Notes under the pieces: model-generated | What the model was told of the DNA's origin: nothing | The model's database searches: none | What the model saw: the letters and a program-made list of their open reading frames with translations, nothing else | Position numbers and translations under genes: made by a program | In this document: positions 39,564-48,301 of the stretch, one piece after another | Position numbering within the stretch: position 1 is the stretch's first letter | Layout of the letters: the number at the start of each line of letters is the position of its first letter | Assembly: GCF_041080675.1 (NCBI RefSeq) | Contig: NZ_CP163520.1 | Span: 2,170,001-2,234,000, forward strand | DNA length: 64,000 nucleotides | Direction: 5' to 3' | DNA from: Streptomyces sp. cg36 | GTDB lineage: Bacteria; Actinomycetota; Actinomycetes; Streptomycetales; Streptomycetaceae

Positions 39564-40556
39564 TCAGTCCTGGTCGGCGGGCTGCTCGGTGTCCGGCCGG
39601 ATGTCGATGCGCCAGCCGGTGAGGCGGGCGGCGAGCCGGGCGTTCTGGCCCTCCTTGCCGATGGCGAGGGAGAGCTGGTAGTCCGGCACGGTCACCCGTG
39701 CGGAGCGGGCCGCGAGGTCCACGACCTCCACCCGGGACACCCGCGCGGGGGACAGCGCGTTGGCCACCATCTCCGCCGGGTCGTCCGACCAGTCCACGAT
39801 GTCGATCTTCTCGCCGTGCAGCTCGGCCATGACGTTGCGCACCCGGCCGCCCATCGGGCCGATGCAGGCGCCCTTGGCGTTCAGGCCGCTGCGGGTCGAG
39901 CGGACCGCGATCTTGGTGCGGTGGCCGGCCTCACGGGCGATGGCGGAGATCTCCACCGAGCCGTCCGCGATCTCCGGCACCTCCAGGGCGAAGAGCTTCT
40001 TCACCAGATTGGGGTGGGTGCGCGAGAGGGTCACCGAGGGACCGCGCACGCCCTTCGCCACCCGTACGACGTACGTACGAAGGCGCAGGCCGTGCGTGTA
40101 CTCCTCGCCCGGGACCTGCTCCTGCACCGGCAGGATGGCCTCCAGCTTGCCGATGTCGACCAGGACGTTCTTGGGGTCCTTGCCCTGCTGGACGACACCG
40201 GTGATCACATCGCCCTCGCGCCCGGCGAACTCGCCGAAGGTGAGGTCGTCCTCGGCGTCGCGCAGCCGCTGCAGGATGACCTGCTTGGCCGTGGTCGCCG
40301 CGATCCGGCCGAAGCCGTTCGGGGTGTCGTCGAACTCCTTGGCCTCCTGGCCCTCTTCCAGGTCGGCCGGGTCTTCCTTCGCCCACACGGTCACATGGCC
40401 GTTCTCACGGTCCAGCACCACACGCGCGCGGCGGAAGCTGCCCTCGGTGCGGTGGTAGGCGATGAGGAGGGCCGACTCGATGGCCTCGACCAGCAGGTCG
40501 AAGGAGATCTCCTTCTCCCGTACCAAACCCCGCAGGGCACTCATGTCGATGTCCAT
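39564..40556 (-). CDS. nusA: Transcription termination/antitermination factor NusA
   Basis: NusA binds RNA polymerase and modulates pausing, termination and antitermination. The 330-residue protein has the N-terminal polymerase-binding domain ([18 protein letters not shown]), an S1 domain ([20 protein letters not shown]) and KH domains ([32 protein letters not shown]). It lacks the acidic C-terminal repeats of E. coli NusA, as is normal in actinobacteria. ATG at 40556 has GGAGG seven bases upstream. It starts two bases after the rimP stop. Confidence 0.97.
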   Translation of the reverse strand: MDIDMSALRGLVREKEISFDLLVEAIESALLIAYHRTEGSFRRARVVLDRENGHVTVWAKEDPADLEEGQEAKEFDDTPNGFGRIAATTAKQVILQRLRDAEDDLTFGEFAGREGDVITGVVQQGKDPKNVLVDIGKLEAILPVQEQVPGEEYTHGLRLRTYVVRVAKGVRGPSVTLSRTHPNLVKKLFALEVPEIADGSVEISAIAREAGHRTKIAVRSTRSGLNAKGACIGPMGGRVRNVMAELHGEKIDIVDWSDDPAEMVANALSPARVSRVEVVDLAARSARVTVPDYQLSLAIGKEGQNARLAARLTGWRIDIRPDTEQPADQD

Positions 40557-40558
40557 GG

Positions 40559-41056
40559 CTACGCCTCCTCTTCCTTCTTGTCCTTGCGGTTGAACTCGAT
40601 TTCGACGCGCGCCCTGGCGATCTCGGCGAAGGCGACGCGGCGGGCGGTGGCCTTGCGGCCCTTCACGCCCGGCACCTCCAGGTCCAGGCCCTCCTCGTCG
40701 ACGCCGAGGATGCGCGCGACGAGCTCGCCGCCCTCGGTCAGCGTCAGCCGGGCGAGCCGCCCGGTGGCGCGCGCGTAGTGGCGCGGCTCGGAGAGGGGGC
40801 GCTCGGCGCCCGGGGAGGTGACTTCGAGGACGTACTCCTCGTCCCCCATGACGTCGCTCTCGTCGAGCGCGTCGGAGACGGCGCGGCTGAGCTCGGCGCA
40901 GGTGTCCAGCTCCACGCCCTCGTCGGAGTCGACGACGATCCGCAGCATCCGGCGGCGGCCGGCCCGGGACACCTCGATCTCCTCGAGGTCGAGATCCTTC
41001 GCGCTGACGAGCGGTTCCAGCAGTCCGCGCAGCCTCTCGCTCTGGGTCGTGCTCAT
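40559..41056 (-). CDS. rimP: Ribosome maturation factor RimP
   Basis: RimP assists 30S subunit assembly. The 165-residue protein shows [20 protein letters not shown] and [20 protein letters not shown], the family signature (VSSPGxxRPL). A C-terminal SH3-like domain follows, with a Lys/Glu-rich tail. ATG at 41056 has GAGGAG upstream. It is the first gene of the rimP-to-ribF unit; the divergent 184 bases up to 41240 should hold its promoter. Confidence 0.95.
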   Translation of the reverse strand: MSTTQSERLRGLLEPLVSAKDLDLEEIEVSRAGRRRMLRIVVDSDEGVELDTCAELSRAVSDALDESDVMGDEEYVLEVTSPGAERPLSEPRHYARATGRLARLTLTEGGELVARILGVDEEGLDLEVPGVKGRKATARRVAFAEIARARVEIEFNRKDKKEEEA

Positions 41057-41240
41057 CCGGGTGACTCCTCGGCCGCGTGTGCTGTTGTGGGATCGTCGCG
41101 TACGGCATGCCCGTGCCGTCAGATCAAAGGGTATCCGGTCCGGAGGGGTGTTGCCGTCCACCGGGAGCACCGCGCGGGTACGCTCGCCTGCGGTGATCAC
41201 TTGGCGGCCCCCGGGCCCACGGCCCGCAGGGGAGACAGAC

Positions 41241-41783
41241 GTGCCGGTGACCGACGCCCCGACGGCGGGCACCCCGCGCAGAACCGCGCTCGCGGCCACC
41301 GGCGCCGCCGCGACCGCCCTGCTCACGGGCTGCTCGCGGTCGTCCGGGCCCGGCGCCGCCGACCGGGCCGCCCGGTCGCGCGCCGAGGCGGCGGCCCGCG
41401 CGGAGGCCGCGCTGCGCCGCCGCTCCGCCGCGCTGAGTGCGGCACTGGGCGACCGGTACGAGGAGGTAGCGGTGCGCCATCCGGCGGTACGGGACGTGCT
41501 CGCGCCGCTGCGCGCGGAGGCCGCCCAGCACGCGGCGGCGCTGGCGGGCACCGCGCCCCGCACCCCCGCCGCCGCCCCGCCCTCCCCTTCCCCCGCGCCG
41601 GTCCCCGACGATCCGGGCCGGGCGCTCGGGGAGCTGGCCGCCGAGGCCCGCCGGGTCTCGGACGCGCACACCGCCGCCCTCGCGGACGCGCCCCCCGAGC
41701 TCGCCCGGCTCCTGGCGTCCGTCGCGGCGGCGGGCGCGGTCCACGCCTATCTGCTCACCCGGCGGGAGGGCGGCGCGCGATGA
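41241..41783 (+). CDS. Lipoprotein with Tat-type signal, helical
   Basis: A 180-residue predicted lipoprotein. The signal region has a twin arginine (PRRTALAATG), an alanine-rich core and a lipobox LLTGC, so export by Tat followed by lipidation is likely. The mature part is alpha-helical and Ala/Arg-rich with a proline-rich linker in the middle. The last helices (AAEARRVSDAHTAALADAPP, LASVAAAGAVHAYLLTRR) resemble a ferritin-like bundle, as in the coupled next gene. GTG at 41241 has GGAG six bases upstream. Function unknown. Confidence 0.8.
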   Translation: MPVTDAPTAGTPRRTALAATGAAATALLTGCSRSSGPGAADRAARSRAEAAARAEAALRRRSAALSAALGDRYEEVAVRHPAVRDVLAPLRAEAAQHAAALAGTAPRTPAAAPPSPSPAPVPDDPGRALGELAAEARRVSDAHTAALADAPPELARLLASVAAAGAVHAYLLTRREGGAR

Positions 41784-42211
41784 CTGCGGTGGAGGCGGCG
41801 CAGGCCGCGCTGGCCGCGGAACACGCGGCGGTCTACGGGTACGGGGTGGTCGGCGGCCGGGTCGAGGCGGCCCGTACGGCCGAGGCGCGCGAGGCGTACG
41901 CGGCCCACCGCGCCCGGCGCGACGCGCTCGCCCGGACCGTGCGCGACCTGGGCGCGGCCCCGGTGGCCTCGGCGCCCGCGTACGCGCTGCCGTTCCCGGT
42001 GCCGGACGCGGCGGCGGCCCTGCGGCTGGCGGCCGAACTGGAGGACCGGGTGGCGGGCGTCTACTCCGACCTGGTGCGGGCGGCCACCGGTCCGCTGCGC
42101 CGGGAGGCGGCGTCCGCGCTGCGGGAGGCGGCGGTGCGGGCGGGGCGGTGGCGGGGCGGCAGCGTAGCCTTTCCGGGGCTCGCCGAACGTCCGGGCCCCA
42201 CTGTTGGCTGA
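41780..42211 (+). CDS. DUF4439 ferritin-like protein
   Basis: A 143-residue helical protein that matches the actinobacterial DUF4439 family: AAQAALAAEHAAVYGYGVVG in the first helix, AYAAHRARRDALARTVRDLG in the second, and PVPDAAAALRLAAELEDRVA in the third. Its glutamate and histidine positions are those of a ferritin-like fold, but no full metal site can be asserted. ATG overlaps the stop of the lipoprotein gene (ATGA), so the pair is coupled and may act together at the envelope. Confidence 0.85.
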   Translation: MTAVEAAQAALAAEHAAVYGYGVVGGRVEAARTAEAREAYAAHRARRDALARTVRDLGAAPVASAPAYALPFPVPDAAAALRLAAELEDRVAGVYSDLVRAATGPLRREAASALREAAVRAGRWRGGSVAFPGLAERPGPTVG

Positions 42212-42229
42212 CCAAGGGACGACGCACGC

Positions 42230-43132
42230 ATGGCTTTCGAAGCGCCTGAGCGGCTGGTACGCGCGCTCGGCGAGACGTACGGGGACGACGTCGCGGCGGG
42301 CTGGCTCGGGCGGCTGCCCGGCCTCGCCGACGCGGCGGTCGCGGAACGCGGGCTCGCGGTCGACCGGGTGCAGGCGCCCGGTGGCCGCAGCAGCCTCGTC
42401 CTCCTCGTACGGCGCCAGGACGGCACCGCGGCGGCGCTGAAGCTGGCCCCCGCCGAGGCACGGCCGGAGCTGGAGCGGGCGGCGCTGCGGCACTGGGGCG
42501 GCTGGGGCGCGGCGCAGCTCCTGGAACCGGACGCGGAGACCGGGGAGGGCCTCCTTTTGGAGCGCCTCCACTCCGAGGTCTCCCTGCGGTCGCTCCCCGA
42601 GGCGAAGGCGCTGCTGGAGGCGGCGGGGACACTGCGGCGGCTGTGGGTGGAACCGCCGGCCGGGCACGGCTTCGAGACGGTCGGGGAGCGGACGGACCGT
42701 CAGGCCGCCGCGATGGACGGGGCGTTGGCGGACGGGACGGCCGCTCTCACGCGGGCGGCGCTGGCGGCCCGCGCCGAGCTGCTGGCGGCGCCGCCCGAGG
42801 CGCTGCTCCTGCACGGCAACTTCCGCCAGAGCAAGGTGCTTTCGGGCGAGCGGACGCCGTGGCTGACGGTGGGGCCGGAGCCGGTGGTGGGCGAACGGGC
42901 CTACGACCTGGCCCGGTTGGTCCGCGACCGCGTCGAGGACCTGATCGCCGCACCCAGCGGGGCCTCGCAGGCCCGGCGCCGGGTGAACAAGCTGGCCGAC
43001 GCGCTGGACGTGGACCGGGAGCGGCTGCACGGCTGGACCCTGTTCCGCGCGGTCGAGTCCGGCCTCCGCGCCCGCACGGCGGGCCGCACCCAGGAGGCCG
43101 AACTGCTGCTGGAGTTCGCGGGCTGGCTGTAA
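42230..43132 (+). CDS. APH(6)-family protein with degenerate catalytic site (pseudokinase)
   Basis: A 300-residue protein with the fold of aminoglycoside/hydroxyurea phosphotransferases of the APH(6)/StrB type. The ATP-binding Lys71 (AALKLA) and an acidic helix after it remain. The catalytic loop, normally HGD followed by N, reads HGNFRQSK (195-202), and the metal-binding IDP reads VGPEP (Gly215). So the base, the Mg-binding Asn and the second Asp are all replaced, and phosphotransfer is unlikely. The rest of the loop (ERTPWLTVGPEPVVGERAYD) still follows the family. It starts 18 bases after the DUF4439 gene. Confidence 0.85.
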   Translation: MAFEAPERLVRALGETYGDDVAAGWLGRLPGLADAAVAERGLAVDRVQAPGGRSSLVLLVRRQDGTAAALKLAPAEARPELERAALRHWGGWGAAQLLEPDAETGEGLLLERLHSEVSLRSLPEAKALLEAAGTLRRLWVEPPAGHGFETVGERTDRQAAAMDGALADGTAALTRAALAARAELLAAPPEALLLHGNFRQSKVLSGERTPWLTVGPEPVVGERAYDLARLVRDRVEDLIAAPSGASQARRRVNKLADALDVDRERLHGWTLFRAVESGLRARTAGRTQEAELLLEFAGWL

Positions 43133-43539
43133 ACCCGGCCCAGGGACCACCCGTGGGCCGGTGGGGGCTGGCCGCGCGGTTCCCCGCGCCCCTGAAGATG
43201 CCGCTGCGCGGCCATCCCCTGGACGCCCCGGGGGACGCTTCCAAGGGGCGCGAGGAACGGCACGAGAAGCGACCACAGCCCGCAGACAAACGAGGGCCCC
43301 CAAGGGGCGCGAGGAACGGCGCGAGAAGCGACCACAGCCCGCAGACAAACGACGGCCCCCCAAGGGGCGCGGGGAACTGCGCGACCAGCCCCGCACCGGC
43401 CCGCAGACGAACAGCACCCCTTCGCCAGCCCCGCACCGGCCCGCAGACGAACAGCACCCCTTCGCCAGCCCCGCACCGGCCCGCGGGCGAACCCGGGGGG
43501 ACGGGGCCGGGGTGCGGGGCCGGGGCCCCGCGTCCGGGG
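43133..43539. repeat. Intergenic region of dispersed and tandem repeats
   Basis: No gene is seen. 43165-43193 carries a GC-rich element that recurs inverted at 43363-43391. From 43243 a unit of 59-60 bases (AAGGGGCGCGAGGAACGGC at the start) repeats three times (43243, 43302, 43362). From 43386 a 40-base unit repeats two and a half times up to 43490. The sequence type (GGGGCGCGGGGAACTGCGCG ... GACGAACAG) is the abundant intergenic element of Streptomyces chromosomes. A further copy lies at 46886. It may form long hairpins that end both flanking transcripts. Confidence 0.85.
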
Positions 43540-45240
43540 TCAGCCCCGCAGGCGGGACACCGCCTCCTCCAGCGCGAGTTCCTCCCGCTCCCCCGTACGC
43601 CGCTCCTTCAGCTCGACCACACCCTCACCGGCCCGCCGCCCGACCACCAGAATCTTCGGCACGCCCAGCAGCTCCGCGTCCGTGAACTTGACCCCGGGCG
43701 ACACCCCGGCCCGGTCGTCGACCAGCACCCGCAGCCCCGCCTCGGCGAGACGCGCGGCCACGTCGAGCGCCACCTCCGTCTGGAGCGCCTTGCCCGCCGC
43801 CACCACGTGGACGTCCGCCGGTGCGACCTCGGCGGGCCAGCACAGCCCCTGCCCGTCGGCGGTCTGCTCGGCGAGCGCGGCGACGGCCCGCGAGATGCCG
43901 ATCCCGTACGAGCCCATGGTGACCCGCACCGGCTTGCCCTGCTGGCCCAGCACGTCGAGCTGGAAGGTGTCCGCGTACTTCCGCCCCAGCTGGAAGATGT
44001 GCCCGATCTCGATCGCCCGGTCGAGCTTGAGGCCCGCGCCGCACGCGGGGCACGGGTCGCCCTCCTCGACGACGACCACGTCGAGGTGGTCGTCGACCTC
44101 GAAGTCCCGGCCGCAGACGACGTTGCGCGCGTGCGTGTCGGCCTTGTTGGCGCCGGTCACCCACGCGGTCCCGGGCGCCACCCGGGGGTCGGCGATGTAG
44201 CGGACCTCGTCCAGGCCCTGCGGGCCGACGTAACCCCGTACGAGGTCGGGCCGGTCGGCGAAGTCCTCGGCCGTCACCAGCTCGACCACGGCGGGCGCCA
44301 GGTGCTCGCCCAGCTTGCCGAGGTCCACCTCGCGGTCGCCCGGCACGCCGACCGCCACGATCTCGCCGTCCACCTTGACCAGCAGGTTCTTCAGGGTGGC
44401 GGAGGCGGGCACGCCGAGCAGGGCGGCCAGCGACTCGATCGTGGGGGTGTCCGGGGTGTCCAGCTCCTCCACCGGGCCGGTCCCGGCCGCGTCGACGGCG
44501 GTGGCCGCGAAGGTCACGGCCTCGGTGTTCGCCGCGTACTCGCACGACGGGCAGTCCACGAAGGTGTCCTCGCCCGCGGCGGCCGGGGCCAGGAACTCCT
44601 CGGAGGCCGAGCCGCCCATCGCCCCGGAGACCGCCGAGACGATCCGGTAGTCGAGGCCCAGCCGCGCGAAGATCTTGCGGTACGCCTCGCGGTGCAGCGC
44701 GTAGGACTCGGCCAGGCCCTCGTCGGTGGTGTCGAAGGAGTACGAGTCCTTCATCTGGAACTCGCGCCCGCGCAGCACGCCCGAGCGGGGCCGGGCCTCG
44801 TCGCGGTACTTGGTCTGGATCTGGTAGAGCATCACCGGCAGGTCCTTGTAGGACGTGCACTGGTCCTTGACGGTCTGGGTGAAGATCTCCTCGTGGGTGG
44901 GCCCGAGGAGGTAGTCCGCGCCCTTGCGGTCCTTGAGGCGGAACAGCAGGTCGCCGTACTCGTCCCAGCGCCCGCTCGCCTCGTACGCCTCCTTGGGCAG
45001 CAGCGCGGGCAGCAGCACCTCCTGGGCGCCGATGGCGTCCATCTCCTCGCGGACGATGTTCGAGATGTTGTCCAGGACCTTCTTGCCGAGCGGCAGCCAG
45101 GTCCAGATGCCGGCCGCGTTGCGCCGCACGTATCCGGCGCGCACCAGCAGCTTGTGGCTGAGCGTCTCCGCGTCCGCCGGGTCGTCGCGCAGTGTCTTGA
45201 CCATCAGACGGGACATGCGCTGGACCTGGGCGGCTGCCAT
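43540..45240 (-). CDS. proS: Prolyl-tRNA synthetase (bacterial type)
   Basis: ProS charges tRNA-Pro. The 566-residue protein is a class II synthetase: motif 2 region with [20 protein letters not shown], an editing (INS) domain in the middle with [18 protein letters not shown], motif 3 [14 protein letters not shown], and the C-terminal anticodon-binding domain. ATG at 45240 has GGAGAGAA upstream. Length and domain order are those of the long bacterial form. Confidence 0.97.
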   Translation of the reverse strand: MAAAQVQRMSRLMVKTLRDDPADAETLSHKLLVRAGYVRRNAAGIWTWLPLGKKVLDNISNIVREEMDAIGAQEVLLPALLPKEAYEASGRWDEYGDLLFRLKDRKGADYLLGPTHEEIFTQTVKDQCTSYKDLPVMLYQIQTKYRDEARPRSGVLRGREFQMKDSYSFDTTDEGLAESYALHREAYRKIFARLGLDYRIVSAVSGAMGGSASEEFLAPAAAGEDTFVDCPSCEYAANTEAVTFAATAVDAAGTGPVEELDTPDTPTIESLAALLGVPASATLKNLLVKVDGEIVAVGVPGDREVDLGKLGEHLAPAVVELVTAEDFADRPDLVRGYVGPQGLDEVRYIADPRVAPGTAWVTGANKADTHARNVVCGRDFEVDDHLDVVVVEEGDPCPACGAGLKLDRAIEIGHIFQLGRKYADTFQLDVLGQQGKPVRVTMGSYGIGISRAVAALAEQTADGQGLCWPAEVAPADVHVVAAGKALQTEVALDVAARLAEAGLRVLVDDRAGVSPGVKFTDAELLGVPKILVVGRRAGEGVVELKERRTGEREELALEEAVSRLRG

Positions 45241-45343
45241 GGGTTCTCTCCTGTTGCGTACACGGGTGGTGTCAGGAGGTTATCCGCGCCCGGCGTGCGC
45301 ACGGTAATCGGTTTCGCGGCGCCGGTGCGGGCCGGGCGGCCGG

Positions 45344-45907
45344 TCAGCGCCGCAGCGGCAGGGGCGCCCCCATCACCGCGTACGGCCGCGGGGCGCTCGG
45401 GAAGTGCACCTGCTCGGCGAGGTCCCCGTAGCCCAGCGCCCGGTAGAGCGCGCGCGCCGGGCTCTCGGTGTCGATGGCGGACAGGATCGACTTCGGTTCG
45501 GCCGCGCTGTCGGTGATCCGGGTGATGAGCTCGCGGCCCACGCCCCGGGCCTGGTGGGAGGGGTGGACGTGGAGTTCGGTGATCACGAACGAGTCGTCCA
45601 GCCAGGCGTCGGTGCCGTTGTGGCGCAGATACGGTTCGACGACCGTGGACCACCAGTGCGTACGGTCGTTGGGCATCCCGTAGACGAAGCCGACGAGGGT
45701 CCCGTCGGGAGTGGTGGCGCCCAGGGCGCGCGCGCCGCGGCAGCCGAGGTGGCGCAGCACGATGTGGCGGCGCACGCCGACCTCGTCCGCGCTGAGGCCG
45801 AAGGCGACGGCCTGCACGGCCAACGCCTCGTCGACGCGGGCGGCGAGGTCGAGCGGTCCGACCGTGACCTCGGGGGTCCGGGGACCGGCTCCAAAGGAAG
45901 GTGCCAT
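45344..45907 (-). CDS. GNAT family N-acetyltransferase
   Basis: A 187-residue acetyltransferase of the GNAT fold. The acetyl-CoA loop reads VHPSHQARGVGRELITRI, and the C-terminal part has the usual ARALYRALGY. The substrate is not predictable. ATG at 45907 has AGGG at eight bases; a GTG at 45916 is possible but lacks a site. It follows the next GNAT gene by 38 bases on the same strand. Confidence 0.87.
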   Translation of the reverse strand: MAPSFGAGPRTPEVTVGPLDLAARVDEALAVQAVAFGLSADEVGVRRHIVLRHLGCRGARALGATTPDGTLVGFVYGMPNDRTHWWSTVVEPYLRHNGTDAWLDDSFVITELHVHPSHQARGVGRELITRITDSAAEPKSILSAIDTESPARALYRALGYGDLAEQVHFPSAPRPYAVMGAPLPLRR

Positions 45908-45945
45908 GGTCCGCACCCTACTGTCAGATGCGCCGGGCGAGAGTG

Positions 45946-46791
45946 TCAGAAGAGGACGCTCATGAACGCCCCGGTCTCCCGGAAGCCGACCCGCTGGTAG
46001 CAGGCGCGGGCCGCGGTGTTGAAGTCGTTCACGTACAGGCTGACCACCGGGGACACATCGGCGAGCGCGTAGCGCAGCACGGCGGCCATGCCGCCCGCCG
46101 ACAGGCCCTTGCCGCGGTGTTCGGGGGCGACCCAGACGCCCTGGATCTGGCAGGCGCGCGCGGTGGCGGCGCCGATCTCGGCCTTGAAGACGACCTTGCC
46201 GTCCTGGATGCGGGCGAAGGAGCGGCCGGAGCCCACGAGCTCGGCCACCCGGGCCTGGTAGAGGAGCCCGCCGTCGCCCGCCATCGGCGAGACGCCGACC
46301 TCCTCGGTGAACATGGCCACGCACGCGGGCATGATCACGTCCATCTCGTCCTTGCGGATCCGGCGTACGTAGGGGTCGGGCACGACGTCGTCGGGCATCC
46401 GCTCGGTGACCATCAGCGGCTGGTGGGAGCGGACCTCGCGGGCGGGGCCCCAGTGCGGTTCCAGCAGCTTCCAGAGCAGCCCGGTCGCCTCGGCGGGGCC
46501 GACGATGGAGGAGCAGCGGCGGCCGGTGCGGCGGGCCCGGTCGGCGAAGGAGCGGACCGCTTCGGGGGTGGCGCAGATCGGTACGAGGTTGGCGCCGGAG
46601 TAGCAGAGCGAGCGCAGCCGTCCGTCGGTGTACCAGCCCCACATCTCGCCGCCCAGGCGCCAGGGGTCGAGCCCGGCGACCTGCACGCGGGAGGCCACGA
46701 AGGCGTTGGCGACCGGATCGCTGTCCAGGACGGCGAGCGCCGCGCCGAGGTCACCGGGTTCGAGGACCCGGGTGGTGGTCTGCGTCAACAC
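45946..46791 (-). CDS. GNAT family N-acetyltransferase with DUF4081 N-terminal domain
   Basis: A 281-residue protein. The N-terminal half (VLEPGDLGAALAVLDSDPVA, WRLGGEMWGWYTDG) is the DUF4081 domain seen in actinobacterial acetyltransferases. The C-terminal half is a GNAT domain with VWVAPEHRGKGLSAGGMA and NDFNTAARACYQRVGF. GTG at 46791 is chosen because GAGG lies six bases upstream; ATGs at 46806 and further out have no site. The substrate is unknown. Confidence 0.85.
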   Translation of the reverse strand: MLTQTTTRVLEPGDLGAALAVLDSDPVANAFVASRVQVAGLDPWRLGGEMWGWYTDGRLRSLCYSGANLVPICATPEAVRSFADRARRTGRRCSSIVGPAEATGLLWKLLEPHWGPAREVRSHQPLMVTERMPDDVVPDPYVRRIRKDEMDVIMPACVAMFTEEVGVSPMAGDGGLLYQARVAELVGSGRSFARIQDGKVVFKAEIGAATARACQIQGVWVAPEHRGKGLSAGGMAAVLRYALADVSPVVSLYVNDFNTAARACYQRVGFRETGAFMSVLF

Positions 46792-46885
46792 GTGGGGCCT
46801 CACCATACGGTCTGCTGATCTCCGCACTGTACCCGGCGGGGCGGCGGCGCGGCTTGCCCGGTGTTCGCCTGCGGGGCGCCCCGGC

Positions 46886-46945
46886 AGGGGCGCGGGGACC
46901 TGCGCGACCAGCCATCCACGGTCCGCAGACGAACGACACCCCTCG
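46886..46945. repeat. Dispersed Streptomyces intergenic repeat, second copy
   Basis: A copy of the element found near 43362, with AGGGGCGCGGGGACCTGCGCG and GACGAACGACACC at corresponding positions and about 50 bases between. It lies between ispG (ends 46976) and the GNAT gene start at 46791, and could terminate ispG transcription. Confidence 0.7.
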
Positions 46946-46975
46946 TTTCGGGAAGGGGCGGGGCGGGGCGGGGGA

Positions 46976-48133
46976 TCAACCCGCCACGGACACCTGCGGC
47001 TCGCCGGAGGTGACGCCGTCCTTCTCCATCTGCTCGGCGATCTTCATCGCCTCCTCGATCAGCGTCTCCACGATCTTCGACTCGGGCACTGTCTTGATGA
47101 CCTCGCCCTTCACGAAGATCTGCCCCTTGCCGTTCCCCGACGCCACACCCAGATCGGCCTCACGCGCCTCACCCGGACCATTCACCACACACCCCATCAC
47201 CGCGACCCGCAAAGGCACCTCCATACCCTCCAGACCCGCCGTGACCTCCTCCGCCAGCTTGTACACATCCACCTGCGCACGCCCGCACGACGGACACGAC
47301 ACGATCTCCAGACGCCGCTGCCGCAGATTCAACGACTCCAGGATCTGGATCCCCACCTTGATCTCCTCCGCCGGCGGCGCCGACAGGGAAACCCGGATCG
47401 TGTCACCGATCCCCTGACTCAGCAGCGCCCCGAACGCCACCGCCGACTTGACCGTCCCCTGAAACGCCGGACCCGCCTCCGTCACCCCCAGATGCAACGG
47501 ATAGTCACACCGCGCCGCCAGCTGACGGTACGCCTCGACCATCACCACCGGATCGTTGTGCTTCACCGAGATCTTGATGTCCCGGAAACCATGCTCCTCG
47601 AACAGCGACGCCTCCCACAGCGCCGACTCCACCAGCGCCTCCGGCGTCGCCCTCCCGTACTTCCTCAGCAGCCGCGCATCCAGCGAACCCGCGTTCACCC
47701 CGATACGGATCGGAGTCCCCGCGTCCTTCGCCGCCCGCGCGATCTCCTTCACCTTGTCGTCGAACTGCTTGATGTTCCCCGGATTCACCCGCACCGCCGC
47801 ACACCCGGCATCAATCGCCGCGAACACATACTTCGGCTGGAAATGAATATCCGCGATCACCGGAATCTGCGACTTCTTCGCAATCGTCGCCAACGCATCC
47901 GCATCATCCTGCGTCGGACACGCCACCCGCACGATCTGACAACCCGACGCCGTCAACTCCGCGATCTGCTGCAACGTCGCACCAATGTCCGACGTACGCG
48001 TCGTCGTCATCGACTGCACCGAAACGGGGGCGTCACCGCCGACCGCTACGGACCCGACCTGGATCTGCCGGCTCTTGCGACGTTCGGCCAGCCGGGTCGG
48101 TACGGACGGCATTCCCAGTGAAATCGCAGTCAT
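46976..48133 (-). CDS. ispG: 4-hydroxy-3-methylbut-2-enyl diphosphate synthase (flavodoxin)
   Basis: IspG (GcpE) is the iron-sulphur enzyme that makes HMBPP from MEcPP in the MEP isoprenoid pathway. The 385-residue protein keeps the cluster cysteines (SCPSCGRA and [11 protein letters not shown]), with the barrel part at the front (VQSMTTTRT). From about codon 37 to codon 335 its codons end almost only in G or T (GCG, ACG, TCG, CCG, GTG, GAT, TGT), while the two ends match the C-ending habit of the neighbours. dxr of the same pathway lies 1.4 kb upstream. Confidence 0.97.
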   Translation of the reverse strand: MTAISLGMPSVPTRLAERRKSRQIQVGSVAVGGDAPVSVQSMTTTRTSDIGATLQQIAELTASGCQIVRVACPTQDDADALATIAKKSQIPVIADIHFQPKYVFAAIDAGCAAVRVNPGNIKQFDDKVKEIARAAKDAGTPIRIGVNAGSLDARLLRKYGRATPEALVESALWEASLFEEHGFRDIKISVKHNDPVVMVEAYRQLAARCDYPLHLGVTEAGPAFQGTVKSAVAFGALLSQGIGDTIRVSLSAPPAEEIKVGIQILESLNLRQRRLEIVSCPSCGRAQVDVYKLAEEVTAGLEGMEVPLRVAVMGCVVNGPGEAREADLGVASGNGKGQIFVKGEVIKTVPESKIVETLIEEAMKIAEQMEKDGVTSGEPQVSVAG

Positions 48134-48247
48134 CTGCTGTGCAACCCCAAGGTGTGGATCAAGGTCCCGAGATCGGCGGGCTCCAGCCTTCGAGGTTACG
48201 TCACCGCGAGGGGCCCGGGCACACCGCGCCCCGAGAGTTCATTCGAA

Positions 48248-48284
48248 GGGGCGGCCCGGACGCTCCATGCGCCCGGGCCGCCCC
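48248..48284 (-). terminator. Terminator downstream of rseP
   Basis: GGGGCGGCCCG and CGGGCCGCCCC (11 base pairs) with a 15-base loop, just after the rseP stop at 48302. It separates the dxr-rseP unit from ispG. Confidence 0.8.
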
Positions 48285-48301
48285 ACACTCACGTACGACC
48301 G

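Noticed and set aside
42230..43132. Aminoglycoside resistance gene
   Set aside because: The catalytic Asp, Mg-binding Asn and second Asp are all replaced, so resistance by phosphorylation is unlikely.
43243..43490. CRISPR array
   Set aside because: Tandem units are contiguous without unique spacers, units are 40 and 60 bases, and no cas gene is near.
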